DNA from: Actinomycetota bacterium
Lineage (GTDB): Bacteria > Actinomycetota > Coriobacteriia > Anaerosomatales > JAENZW01
Assembly (NCBI GenBank): GCA_016841065.1
Contig: JAENZW010000005.1
Location: 1-52,735 of the forward strand
Direction of reading: 5' to 3'
Length of the DNA: 52,735 nucleotides
Below are positions 25,704-33,221 of this stretch, piece after piece; the first letter of the stretch is position 1; the number at the start of each line of letters is the position of its first letter. Under the pieces are notes generated by a model. The model had not been told where the DNA came from and did no database searches. It was given only the letters and a program-made list of their open reading frames with translations. A program made the position numbers and the translations under genes.

Positions 25704-25915
25704 CAGTTGTTCCCTCCGAATTGCACGGCCCCGCCAGCGCATACGCGAACGCACACGGCGCAACCGCGACATAGTTCGTCAATAACATAGTAGCCGTTCG
25801 CTCCTGGATACGCTCCGCCTTCGGCCGGCTGAATCGCTCCCGTCGGGCATACCCTTCTCGAGGGGCAGGCCGGCGAACGATCACAAGAATCGTTGTCAAT
25901 GGCAAGTCCGGTCAT
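25703..25915 (-). CDS. Small ferredoxin-like 4Fe-4S protein coupled to the selenoprotein
   Basis: A 70-residue iron-sulfur protein with seven cysteines. Cys49-x2-Cys52-x2-Cys55, with Cys23 followed by Pro, gives one standard 4Fe-4S site. The remaining Cys11, Cys17 and Cys59 would give only three ligands for a second site, and Cys59 is followed by Ala rather than Pro. GGAGGAA sits seven bases before ATG 25915. The stop overlaps the next start in TGATG, so the two products are likely made together. It could pass electrons to the Cys/Sec centre; that is inference. The CDRSPACPSRRVCP pattern looks like a specific small family rather than a generic ferredoxin. Confidence 0.85.
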   Translation of the reverse strand: MTGLAIDNDSCDRSPACPSRRVCPTGAIQPAEGGAYPGANGYYVIDELCRGCAVCVRVCAGGAVQFGGNN

Positions 25916-25969
25916 TGCTGTGGTTCCTCCGTATTCATTCCGGCAAGGCAACATGCTGAAGTACATGTG

Positions 25970-25999
25970 ATGATACCCCACAGGGTATTGTTCAGGCAA
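25970..25999 (-). promoter_or_regulatory. Promoter of the ferredoxin-selenoprotein operon
   Basis: On the minus strand TTGCCT (25999-25994) is followed after 18 bases by TATCAT (25975-25970). These are the same two hexamers as at the tRNA-Pro promoter. Transcription would start near 25962, about 46 bases before the ferredoxin ATG. A perfect dyad overlaps the spacer and -10. Confidence 0.6.
25973..25988. promoter_or_regulatory. Inverted repeat ATACCC-CACA-GGGTAT, CsoR/CstR-like operator
   Basis: A perfect 6-bp dyad with a four-base centre, AT-rich at its ends and G/C-rich inside. This is the general form of operators bound by CsoR/RcnR/CstR-family repressors of copper, nickel or persulfide response (from memory). 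It lies between the -35 and -10 of the ferredoxin operon, the right place for repression. No CsoR-family gene is in the window. Confidence 0.5.
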
Positions 26000-26041
26000 C
26001 CGTAGTGATTGGCCTGAGTTGCAGCAGTCTCGGCGTTTCGC

Positions 26042-26050
26042 TGCTAAGAT
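26042..26050 (+). promoter_or_regulatory. Extended -10 TGCTAAGAT for the second MCP gene
   Basis: TGn extended -10 with hexamer TAAGAT. Transcription would start near 26057 and the GTG start is at 26091. It is divergent from the ferredoxin promoter. Confidence 0.45.
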
Positions 26051-26090
26051 AGACGCGGACTGCCGCACAACCCGACGCTTGGAGGCGTGC

Positions 26091-27251
26091 GTGGGCAAGA
26101 AGCTGACGGTAGGTACGACCAGCAAGAGGCTGACGGGAATGATGCTTAGCGCAGGCCTCGCGGTGGGAATCCTCTTCCCGGTCGTCGCTCGATTCTTCGT
26201 CTATCCACGCAGCACCGTTTCTTGGATCGCGTTCTGGATCGTCTGTGTAGCTGTGGGCCTCGGCCTGGGGGTCATGTGCCTTGTCTTTGCGACTCGGATG
26301 TCTGAGAGACTCATGCGCAGCTTGCTGATGGATTCCGCGAAGGAGTTCGACCTGCAGGTTCGCACTGAGGGGTCGACCGACGAGATGCGTGCCGAACTCG
26401 TCTCTGTGATGGATCGCCTACACAGCCTCCTTACGAGTGCCCGTGCGATCAACAACGACATGAGGGCACTTACATCGGAGGTACTCGCCGCGACAGAAGA
26501 GCAGGCCTCCGGAGCGGCGGAGCAGGCCGCGGCGGTCACTCAGACGTCCGCAACGGTCGAGGAGCTCGCCCAGACGTCGAAGCAGATTGCCGAGAACTCG
26601 ACGGCAGTCGTCTCGGTTGCCGAGCGCACCCTTGCCAGCGCTGAAGACGGCATGCAGACGGTTGCGGACACCACCGAGGGCATCGAGGAGATCAGACAGA
26701 GCACCCAGCAGGCGTCCGATCGGATTCTCGCGCTCGGCGAGCGCAGTCAGGAGATCGGCCGCGTTCTCGTGATTATCGATGACATTGCCGAGCAGACGAA
26801 GATCCTCGCCCTCAACGCTGCGATCGAGGCAGCGCGTGCAGGCGAGGCCGGCAAGGGTTTCGCCGTGGTCGCCGAGGAGATACGGAAGCTGGCGGACTCG
26901 GTAACCGAATCGACCCAGGAGATCGGCAGGGTCGTGCGGGAGATTCAGGCGTCAACGTCTCAGCTCATCATGTCCACCGAGCGAGCGGCGAAGAAGGTCG
27001 ATGAAGGCAAGCTGCTCGCCTCGCGAACGGCGGACTCGCTCGACAAGATCGTGCATCAGGTCGAGGAGACGACGGATGCTGCGAAGCAGATATCGATAGC
27101 CACCCAACAGCAGCGCACCGCTTCCGATCAGGTGGTTCTCTCCATGAAGGAAGTCGCTCAAGTGAGCCAGCAGGCCGCAGAGACGTCTCGGCAGATATCC
27201 GCCGCGATCATGGACCTGAATCGACTTGCGGACAACCTCCTGACCTCCTAG
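26091..27251 (+). CDS. Methyl-accepting chemotaxis protein (second receptor)
   Basis: A 386-residue receptor-like protein. Two membrane spans (residues ~15-35 and ~43-67) are joined by a very short loop, so it has no extracytoplasmic sensor. The HAMP region is degenerate. The signalling hairpin is conserved ([31 protein letters not shown]), with QTK replacing the more common QTN at the tip. GTG 26091 has TTGGAGG upstream at a good spacing. It is divergent from the ferredoxin-selenoprotein operon and three bases before a RidA-like gene. A redox or cytosolic cue is possible. Confidence 0.9.
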   Translation: MGKKLTVGTTSKRLTGMMLSAGLAVGILFPVVARFFVYPRSTVSWIAFWIVCVAVGLGLGVMCLVFATRMSERLMRSLLMDSAKEFDLQVRTEGSTDEMRAELVSVMDRLHSLLTSARAINNDMRALTSEVLAATEEQASGAAEQAAAVTQTSATVEELAQTSKQIAENSTAVVSVAERTLASAEDGMQTVADTTEGIEEIRQSTQQASDRILALGERSQEIGRVLVIIDDIAEQTKILALNAAIEAARAGEAGKGFAVVAEEIRKLADSVTESTQEIGRVVREIQASTSQLIMSTERAAKKVDEGKLLASRTADSLDKIVHQVEETTDAAKQISIATQQQRTASDQVVLSMKEVAQVSQQAAETSRQISAAIMDLNRLADNLLTS

Positions 27252-27253
27252 CG

Positions 27254-27721
27254 ATGAGCGAGGTCGCGCAGCGGCTCTTGTCCGCCGGGTGGGAGTTGCC
27301 GCCTCCTCCTTCTGCCGTGGGCCGCTATGTCCCTGCGACTCGGGCCGGTTCGCTGGTGTTCACGTCGGGGCAACTTCCGTTCGTGAACGGTTCGCTGCTC
27401 TCGTCCGGATCTGTCGGCGCAACGGTGAGCGAGGACGTGGCGTTCCTCTGCGCCCGTCAGGCAGCGCTCAATGCGCTCGCTGCGGCAGCGACCGTATGCG
27501 ATCTGGATCGGGTTTGTGCGGTGCTCAAGCTCGTCGGCTACGTCAACTCCTCGAGCGGGTTCTCCCGCCAGCCGGCGGTCATAGACGGTGCAAGTGAGGT
27601 GCTGCTGACTGCGTTCGCAGGCGTCGGGCATCATGCGCGCGAGGCCGTCGGAGTCTTGTCACTCCCGCTGGATGCCCCGGTCGAGTTGTCCGTGATCCTG
27701 TCCGTTGTCGACAAAACATAG
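27254..27721 (+). CDS. RidA/YjgF-family protein
   Basis: A 155-residue protein of the RidA superfamily, close to the longer 'YjgF-like' branch. It has the usual start (AVGRYVPATRAGSLVFTSGQ), a central helix with ARQAALNALAAAATVC, and the C-terminal GHHAREAVGVLSLPLDAPVE, which carries the conserved Arg. Canonical RidA deaminates reactive enamines and imines. The activity of this branch is uncertain. It starts three bases after the MCP stop and so is probably co-transcribed with it. Confidence 0.85.
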   Translation: MSEVAQRLLSAGWELPPPPSAVGRYVPATRAGSLVFTSGQLPFVNGSLLSSGSVGATVSEDVAFLCARQAALNALAAAATVCDLDRVCAVLKLVGYVNSSSGFSRQPAVIDGASEVLLTAFAGVGHHAREAVGVLSLPLDAPVELSVILSVVDKT

Positions 27722-27891
27722 CCCCTTCGCGTAGGAATGACAGCGCGAGCGGCGAAATCCATGTGTGTAGGAGCTGTTCGGCCCGTTGTCTGTATGAGCG
27801 GGTTCTTATATCGTAGGCGAGTATGGGCGGGCATGTGCCGCCTTTCACGTGTGGGCTGTGTCGGCCTCGGAATGAGCAAGGAGAGATGCGA

Positions 27892-30117
27892 ATGCCGAAG
27901 ATCTCCCTGGCCGGGTTCAAAGACCCGGTCCGGCGGCCGCGGTACATCATCTGGACAGGTGTTCTTGTCCTGGGGTTGGCCGCGTTCGTCATCGTCGCAC
28001 TAGGGGTGACCTCGACGTACTGGTTCTGCGCCAATGTCTGTCACAAGGTGCAGGACGACACAATCATCGCGTACGACAGATCCTCTCACTCCGAGGTCTC
28101 ATGCATGGCGTGTCACATGCCAGTGAATGCCGACCCGATCACGTTCGTGATTCACAAGGCCGGCGCGCTTGGCGAGCTCTACCTCACGGCCACGAACAAA
28201 TTCGAGCTGCCGCTGAATGAGGGCTCCCACCTGGCTATGAACGGCCATCACATGGGATCGAAGCAGTGCACCCAATGCCACTCGACCAACCGCGAGATCA
28301 CGCCGAGTCCGGGCATCATCATCGATCACGCGGTTCACGAGGAGAACAAGGTTCACTGCACGATGTGTCACAACCGAGTGGCGCATCCTGAGGACTTTGA
28401 GCTCACGCTGACGCACCCGAAGACGGGCGAGCCGAACGAGCCACATCCGGTGTTCATGTCGATGACGGCTTGCTTCCGCTGCCACGGTCTGGCGAAGGAC
28501 GCGATGGCGCCGGGAACGTGCGCCGCCTGCCATCCCGCCGACTTCGAGCTCAAGCCCCCGAGCCACTTCGAGACGGCGTTCTATCCTTCGGGACACGCCG
28601 AGATGGCGCTTGAGGAGATCAAGCGTGTTGAAGAGGCGGTAGCTGAGGCCGAGGGCGGCCATGGCGAAGGCGAGGGTGGCGAGTCGGAGGAACCGGCTGA
28701 AGAGGGTTCCGAGTCCGAAGAGGCCACGTCCAGCAGTTCCTTGGGGCTCGCTTCGGCCTATGCCGAAGAGGCCGCCACGCCCGTGACGACAGAGGCAACC
28801 GGCGAGCCGGCCTTGATTGCGGAGCCCGAGGGTGAGGCAACCGCCGAAGAGGAGTCGCACGATACCGATGAAGAGGGCGGCAGCCACGAGATTCCTGAGT
28901 GGGCGGAGCTGCTTCCGGCCGTTGGTGAGATCAACTACTGCTCGACGTGTCACCTCGACACGTTCTGCACGAACTGCCACGGCATGGAGATGCCGCACCC
29001 GACCGCCTTCATTGAGAAGGAGCATCCCGAGGACGCGATTCGGATGCCGGAGAAGTGCGAGCTGTGTCACCAGCCGGCAAAGACATTCTTCTGTGAGAGC
29101 TGTCACCACGGCGAGAAGTCTGGTGGTTGGACCTACGACAAGAAGGAAGTCTGGCAGACTCAGCATGCCAAGGCCGTGAGCCAGAACGGCGTCACGGCGT
29201 GTCTTGAGGCTTGCCACGAGATGAAGTTCTGCCAGGACTGTCACACCAAGCTCAATCCGATTCCGACGTCTCACAAGGGCAAGACATGGCTGCACAACCA
29301 GACGACGGTTTCCAAGCCTCCAAATGAGAAGGCCGCACCGTCGGCGCTGCACGCTGTGAACGCCCAGAAGCAGATTCAGGCGTGCGAAGTCTGTCACGGC
29401 GATGGCGGCGCCAACTCCAAGTTCTGCAAGGGCTGCCACGAGTACGAGATGCCGCATCCCACCGACTTCGTCGGCTTCCACTCGAAGAGCGGGAAGAAGG
29501 ATGCAGCCCAGTGTCAGTTCTGCCACCAGTTCAAGGAGGTATGCAGCAACTGTCACCACGTCGGAGCGAGCACCAGCAAGGCGTGGATCTCCGTCCATGG
29601 CGGTGTCGTCAACGACAGCGGCTCTGGCGGATGCCTTGAGAAGTGTCACAAGCAGGACTTCTGTGTCGATTGCCATACGACGCGCAAGGTGGTTCCGGCA
29701 TCCCACAAGAAGTCCGGCTGGACCAAGCGCGCCAAGGCTGACATCCCGGCCGTGCACACGGCCACGTTTGGCGATCAACCTGACAGCTGTCTCTACTGTC
29801 ACGGTGCGAACGGGCCGAACGACAACAAGTTCTGCAGTGGCTGTCACGGGCTTGACATGCCTCACGCCGACGACTACAAGGACACACACAAGGCTGGCTT
29901 CAACGACAAGAAGCTGAAGAAAGCCACATGCAATACGTGTCATGCGGCGACGTTCTGCAACTCGTGTCACCATCCCGAGTCGACGGCGAAGAAGCCGTGG
30001 GTGAACGATCATCCTCGCGTGGTGAAGGACACGGGCGCAGCTCCGTGCTTCGAGTGTCACGAGGAAACGTACTGCTCCTACTGTCACGTTCGCGAAGCGT
30101 CGAAGTACATCGACTAG
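27892..30117 (+). CDS. Membrane-anchored 24-haem cytochrome: NapC-like head plus three six-haem repeats
   Basis: A 741-residue quinol-linked type of cytochrome. One membrane anchor (residues ~18-43) is followed by six haem sites in NapC/NirT style, beginning with CANVCH (Cys46). Residues ~240-340 are a Glu/Gly/Ser/Ala-rich acidic linker. Residues ~348-741 hold three tandem modules of about 110-130 residues, each with six haem sites, sharing motifs such as CxGCHxxxMPHxxD and FCxDCHT. In total I count 21 CxxCH and three CX3CH (CANVCH, CLEACH, CLEKCH). ATG 27892 has AGGAGA seven bases upstream. It would carry electrons from the quinone pool outward. Confidence 0.92.
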   Translation: MPKISLAGFKDPVRRPRYIIWTGVLVLGLAAFVIVALGVTSTYWFCANVCHKVQDDTIIAYDRSSHSEVSCMACHMPVNADPITFVIHKAGALGELYLTATNKFELPLNEGSHLAMNGHHMGSKQCTQCHSTNREITPSPGIIIDHAVHEENKVHCTMCHNRVAHPEDFELTLTHPKTGEPNEPHPVFMSMTACFRCHGLAKDAMAPGTCAACHPADFELKPPSHFETAFYPSGHAEMALEEIKRVEEAVAEAEGGHGEGEGGESEEPAEEGSESEEATSSSSLGLASAYAEEAATPVTTEATGEPALIAEPEGEATAEEESHDTDEEGGSHEIPEWAELLPAVGEINYCSTCHLDTFCTNCHGMEMPHPTAFIEKEHPEDAIRMPEKCELCHQPAKTFFCESCHHGEKSGGWTYDKKEVWQTQHAKAVSQNGVTACLEACHEMKFCQDCHTKLNPIPTSHKGKTWLHNQTTVSKPPNEKAAPSALHAVNAQKQIQACEVCHGDGGANSKFCKGCHEYEMPHPTDFVGFHSKSGKKDAAQCQFCHQFKEVCSNCHHVGASTSKAWISVHGGVVNDSGSGGCLEKCHKQDFCVDCHTTRKVVPASHKKSGWTKRAKADIPAVHTATFGDQPDSCLYCHGANGPNDNKFCSGCHGLDMPHADDYKDTHKAGFNDKKLKKATCNTCHAATFCNSCHHPESTAKKPWVNDHPRVVKDTGAAPCFECHEETYCSYCHVREASKYID
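28930..29290 (+). repeat. Six-haem module 1 of the 24-haem cytochrome
   Basis: Haem sites in order: CSTCH, CTNCH, CELCH, CESCH, CLEACH, CQDCH, ending near PTSHKGKTW. It aligns by eye with the next two modules. Confidence 0.75.
29380..29725 (+). repeat. Six-haem module 2 of the 24-haem cytochrome
   Basis: Haem sites in order: CEVCH, CKGCH, CQFCH, CSNCH, CLEKCH, CVDCH, ending near PASHKKSGW. The fifth site is CX3CH, as in module 1. Confidence 0.75.
29785..30117 (+). repeat. Six-haem module 3 of the 24-haem cytochrome
   Basis: Haem sites in order: CLYCH, CSGCH, CNTCH, CNSCH, CFECH, CSYCH. The fifth site is CX2CH rather than CX3CH, and the module ends the protein without the SHK tail. Confidence 0.75.
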
Positions 30118-30141
30118 CGCGTAGGAGATATGGATAGCGTG

Positions 30142-30174
30142 ATGGGGCCGGCCCGCTCGTCGGGTCGGCCCCAT
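30142..30174 (+). terminator. Strong GC hairpin after the 24-haem cytochrome gene
   Basis: ATGGGGCCG pairs with CGGCCCCAT and an inner CCCG pairs with CGGG around a short loop. There is no T tract, so it may act as a weak terminator or as a 3'-end stabiliser. Confidence 0.6.
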
Positions 30175-30200
30175 GCTTGCAAGAACGCAGGTCAAGCCCT

Positions 30201-30229
30201 TTGCCTGCGCACGGGCGACCGTGTATCAT
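30201..30229 (+). promoter_or_regulatory. Promoter of tRNA-Pro
   Basis: TTGCCT, 17 bases, then TATCAT at 30224-30229, ending 10 bases before the mature tRNA. The hexamers match those of the ferredoxin operon promoter. Confidence 0.6.
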
Positions 30230-30239
30230 AGGCGCTCGT

Positions 30240-30316
30240 CGGGATGTGGCTCAGCTTGGTAGAGCGCTGCGTTCGGGACGCAGAGGTCGTGGGTTCGAAT
30301 CCCGCCATCCCGACCA
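30240..30316 (+). tRNA. tRNA-Pro, anticodon CGG
   Basis: Complete cloverleaf of 77 bases. The acceptor stem CGGGATG pairs with CATCCCG, the D arm is GCTC/GAGC, the anticodon stem CTGCG/CGCAG encloses loop TTCGGGA, and the T loop is TTCGAAT. CCA is encoded. The anticodon at 30274-30276 is CGG, reading CCG. Confidence 0.97.
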
Positions 30317-30390
30317 TGGAAATCCTGGCGGCAGTCCGAGTGAATCGGTCTGCCGCCTTCCATTTTCGTTCGGACTGACTGGGGTTTGCG

Positions 30391-31095
30391 ATGCTCGAGA
30401 ACCTCTTGCACTGGCTGGGACTGGGGCTGTGCCATCAGCTGCCCGAGCGCTCGTTCTTCGGCGGGGGAGTTCAGGTTCCCGTGTGTGCTCGAGACACGGG
30501 CATCTACGTTGGTTTCACGGTAGCACTCATGATTCTCGCCTTCCTGGAGAGGTCGCGCCGCTCGGCCGAGATCCCTCCCGCTCGAGTGGTCGCCGTCCTG
30601 CTGGCAGGAATCGCACTGATGGCCGTCGATGGCCTCACTTCCTACTTGGGGATTCGGGAAACCAACAACGCGCTCCGGCTTGCCACCGGGCTTGCGGCGG
30701 GGTTCGCGATAGGAGGGTTGACGGTACCGCTTCTGAACTCTCAGTTGTGGAGCAACCCGGGGCGAGGGCGGGCGCTCGAGGGGGGACGCGACGCTACGTT
30801 GTTCCTGCTCGCTATCCCGGCAACGTGGGGTGTTGTATGGTGGCTCCTGCCGAAAACGGGTGTCGCCTATCCGCTGCTGGTGGCCGTCTGCATCGTTGTG
30901 ACGTTCTCGGCAGTCAATCTCGTCATCGCGTGTCTGATACCGGCCTTTGAGCGCCGTGCGCATCGCTTGCGCGACGCCTGGGGACCGATGCTCATCGCAC
31001 TGGCGCTCACGGCGGTCGAACTCTGGTTGTCAGCTGTTCTGCGGGTGGTGCTCGTCGGAGCGACAGCGGTTGTGCAGCAGGTCTCGTCGTTGTGA
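30391..31095 (+). CDS. DUF2085-like integral membrane protein
   Basis: A 234-residue membrane protein with about six predicted spans. The N terminus has the family's diagnostic segment: CHQLPERSFF, then QVPVCARDTGIYVG, with conserved Cys, His and Asp residues that look like a metal or redox site (family name from memory). The function is unknown. It begins 75 bases after tRNA-Pro and may be read from the tRNA promoter. The ribosome site before ATG is weak (TGGGG). Confidence 0.75.
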   Translation: MLENLLHWLGLGLCHQLPERSFFGGGVQVPVCARDTGIYVGFTVALMILAFLERSRRSAEIPPARVVAVLLAGIALMAVDGLTSYLGIRETNNALRLATGLAAGFAIGGLTVPLLNSQLWSNPGRGRALEGGRDATLFLLAIPATWGVVWWLLPKTGVAYPLLVAVCIVVTFSAVNLVIACLIPAFERRAHRLRDAWGPMLIALALTAVELWLSAVLRVVLVGATAVVQQVSSL

Positions 31096-31160
31096 AAGTA
31101 TCCACCGCGGTGTACATGCGATAGAGTCGATAGTGAGATGCAGGGAGAGAGGAAGCCTCC

Positions 31161-31400
31161 ATGGTCTACACGAACAAGGATCGTGTGCAGGTGGTCATCG
31201 CGACCGGGGTGTATCGGGTCGAGGGGGAAATGTACGTTCTCGCGGGGAGTCGGCTCACGGATGCGCTGAACTCGAAAGCCAAGGACTTCTTCGCGATAAC
31301 GAATGCGAGAGTCTTCGACCCTCAGTCCGGTGACTTGCTCTACGAGACGCCATATCTTGCAGTCAACCGCGACTCGATCGCGGTTCTGTTTCCGAAGTAG
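31161..31400 (+). CDS. Conserved small protein of unknown function
   Basis: A 79-residue soluble protein with strong coding character, probably all-beta at the start (VQVVIATGVYRVEGEMYVL), followed by LTDALNSKAKDFFAITNA and a C-terminal strand ending VLFPK. It may match a DUF of uncharacterised actinobacterial proteins (DUF6812 comes to mind), but I am not sure. GAGAGAGGAAG precedes the ATG. No membrane span or cysteine is present. Confidence 0.65.
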   Translation: MVYTNKDRVQVVIATGVYRVEGEMYVLAGSRLTDALNSKAKDFFAITNARVFDPQSGDLLYETPYLAVNRDSIAVLFPK

Positions 31401-31470
31401 GCCGATTCCTGTCAGACCCGGGTGCTAGCCTTCCAGGCGAACAGTCGTTCGCTTTGGAGGGTGATTCCGA

Positions 31471-31836
31471 ATGAACTTGGATCTTGCTGGTCGCACGCAG
31501 ACTCTGTATTTCGACGCGCTGATCGACGAGGCATCTCGCCTCGGGGTCCCGATCTGGCTCGCCAACGACGCCGCGCGTATCACCGCCAGGCGTCTCCGCG
31601 AGTCAACCGACTCGGCGACTTCGCCCCGGATTCGCTCACGGACACGCGCGTATTTCTGGGGCGTCATCCGGAATACATGCTTCGAATCGTCTGATCGGCG
31701 CCTGGACTCGCTGAGGGCTCGGTATGTGCATGCATCAATCCATGAGGATGCTCGCATGGCTGAGCTGGACAGAGTCACTGGAACGCCGGAGGGACTTGAC
31801 ACAGTCAGCGTCCAGCTCGAACTCGCGCTTGCCTAG
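31471..31836 (+). CDS. Small protein of unknown function
   Basis: A 121-residue protein that I do not recognise. It is mostly helical and rich in Arg and Asp. It starts NLDLAGRTQTLYFDALIDEA, contains WLANDAARITARRLRES, and ends in an acidic helix. GGAGGG eight bases before the ATG supports translation. The stop is two bases before the stop of the convergent lipoprotein gene. Upstream lies TCCTGTCAGACCC (31407-31419), also found before the yhaM-like gene. Confidence 0.55.
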   Translation: MNLDLAGRTQTLYFDALIDEASRLGVPIWLANDAARITARRLRESTDSATSPRIRSRTRAYFWGVIRNTCFESSDRRLDSLRARYVHASIHEDARMAELDRVTGTPEGLDTVSVQLELALA

Positions 31837-31838
31837 GA

Positions 31839-32312
31839 CTACCTGGAGGAAGTTGCGAGCAGCACCACGCCGGTCTCCATGTCGAAGACCCACAGGCGAG
31901 TCCTGTCGAGCGCGCCACCCTCCGAGCCCCAAACCTCTACCACAACCCAGGCGCGTTGACCGGCGACGGTGGCCTCTTCGGCGAAGAAAGGCACCGATCG
32001 CTTCTCGTCGGGGAAAGCACTTGTGAGTAGCGTGGCGAGTTCGGCGGCCTTGTCGCCCTTGCTCCGAAGTGCGACGAGCTGGTCGTGCCTGAGCGCTTCT
32101 GCGTCGGCCGTAGGGCGGCCCTTGAATGACGGGCTCTCCGCAAGAGTGGCCAGGGACGTCACGTTCTCAAGTGTGTAGTCGCGTCCCGCAGTGAGGTAGA
32201 CGAACTGGTCACCTCGGCAGCCCCCTACGGCGATGAGCAGCATCAGCGACAGTGTGATCGCTGCGAGAGTGGCTGATCTCACGCGCATTGCAGTTCTGTG
32301 AATCACAGACAT
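31839..32312 (-). CDS. Putative lipoprotein of unknown function
   Basis: A 157-residue protein. The signal peptide, SATLAAITLSLMLLIAVGGC, ends in a lipobox-like VGGC, so the mature protein would be lipid-anchored at Cys29. The mature part has a charged helix (LRHDQLVALRSKGDKAAELA) and then beta strands (AWVVVEVWGSEGG, LWVFDMETGVVLL) like small beta-barrel or NTF2-like domains. An ATG at 32312 is chosen because the signal peptide follows it. No family is recognised. Confidence 0.6.
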   Translation of the reverse strand: MSVIHRTAMRVRSATLAAITLSLMLLIAVGGCRGDQFVYLTAGRDYTLENVTSLATLAESPSFKGRPTADAEALRHDQLVALRSKGDKAAELATLLTSAFPDEKRSVPFFAEEATVAGQRAWVVVEVWGSEGGALDRTRLWVFDMETGVVLLATSSR

Positions 32313-32414
32313 CCCCACGGTACGGGTGCGGTTCCATAGTAGACCAGCGGCCTGGCGAGGACGAGGGCGTATAGTGATGACCCAGGATGTCACGGGCCAA
32401 TTCCTGGGGGTGAG

Positions 32415-33221
32415 ATGCAGAACATCATCTGCTTCAGCTCGGACTTCGGGCTGGAGGACACGTGGGTGGGGGTCTGTCACGCGGTCATCCATCAAGCCTG
32501 TCCTCAGGCAAGAATCGTGAATCTCTCCCACCAGATTCCAGCGTTCGATATACGCAAGGGCGCCGCCATTGCCGCGGCGGGTGTGTATCAGTTGCCGGAG
32601 GCCATTCATCTCGTGGTCGTGGATCCGGGAGTAGGCGGCGGGCGTGCAGACTTGTGTCTCGTATGCGCTGCAGGAACGCGCCTGGTGGGACCAGACAACG
32701 GCGTTCTGATGGCGGCTGCGCGTCGTGCCGGTGGAATCGAGAGCGCATTCTCCATTGACTCTGAGAAGATCGACTTTCGTGCGCCGCTAGCGACCTTCCA
32801 CGCGAGGGATGTCATGGCTCCAGCGGCCGCTGCGTTGGCCTGCGGTGTGCAACCCTCGTCCCTTGGCCATCCACTGGATTCTGATGCTCTGACCCCCGCG
32901 CCCTTCGGCCCCTGCGCGAGTGACGGCTTGGCTGTCAAGGCAGAGGTGGTCGACATAGACCGATTCGGGTCTGTGAGGCTCGGAATCGACACGGAGGAGA
33001 TAGACCGGCTCGGACTACGCGCGAATCGTCTGGAGATTGCATTCGGCCACGTCGTCGTCGACGTGCCCTTCGGCGACACGTTCTCCGACGTTGAGCCAGG
33101 TGAGCCCGTCGCAATGGTCGACTCATCGGGTTGGCTGACTCTGAGTGTTCGTATGGAGAGAGCATCAGATCGCTATGGCCTCGAGCCGGGAGCAACTGCC
33201 AGAGTCAGGCCGATCGAGTAG
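32415..33221 (+). CDS. S-adenosyl-L-methionine hydrolase (DUF62/SAM hydroxide adenosyltransferase)
   Basis: A 268-residue enzyme that splits SAM with water into adenosine and methionine; its fold is shared with fluorinases. The N-terminal domain has SSDFGLEDTWVGVCHAVI and HLVVVDPGVGG. FHARDVMAPAAAAL matches the family's F-H-G-R-D-x-F-A-P-A motif, with Ala replacing Gly and Met replacing Phe. A C-terminal beta-barrel (residues ~175-268) completes the family length. GGGGGTGAG precedes the ATG. The possible -10 TATAGT is at 32370. An MTA phosphorylase is encoded 1.1 kb downstream. Confidence 0.85.
   Translation: MQNIICFSSDFGLEDTWVGVCHAVIHQACPQARIVNLSHQIPAFDIRKGAAIAAAGVYQLPEAIHLVVVDPGVGGGRADLCLVCAAGTRLVGPDNGVLMAAARRAGGIESAFSIDSEKIDFRAPLATFHARDVMAPAAAALACGVQPSSLGHPLDSDALTPAPFGPCASDGLAVKAEVVDIDRFGSVRLGIDTEEIDRLGLRANRLEIAFGHVVVDVPFGDTFSDVEPGEPVAMVDSSGWLTLSVRMERASDRYGLEPGATARVRPIE

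Noticed and set aside
27737-28003. An 88-codon frame overlapping the start of the 24-haem cytochrome
   Set aside because: It continues out of frame into the cytochrome anchor, has no proper ribosome-site spacing and no domain.
28099-30195. A 698-codon open frame antisense to the 24-haem cytochrome
   Set aside because: It mirrors the GC-rich, repeat-bearing haem gene, lacks any recognisable domain, and its start overlaps the downstream hairpin. The sense strand has 24 haem motifs, an anchor and a good ribosome site.
32313-32609. N-terminal extension of the lipoprotein gene to 32609
   Set aside because: It runs antisense through the promoter and start of the SAM hydrolase gene and would put 99 residues before a clear lipoprotein signal peptide.
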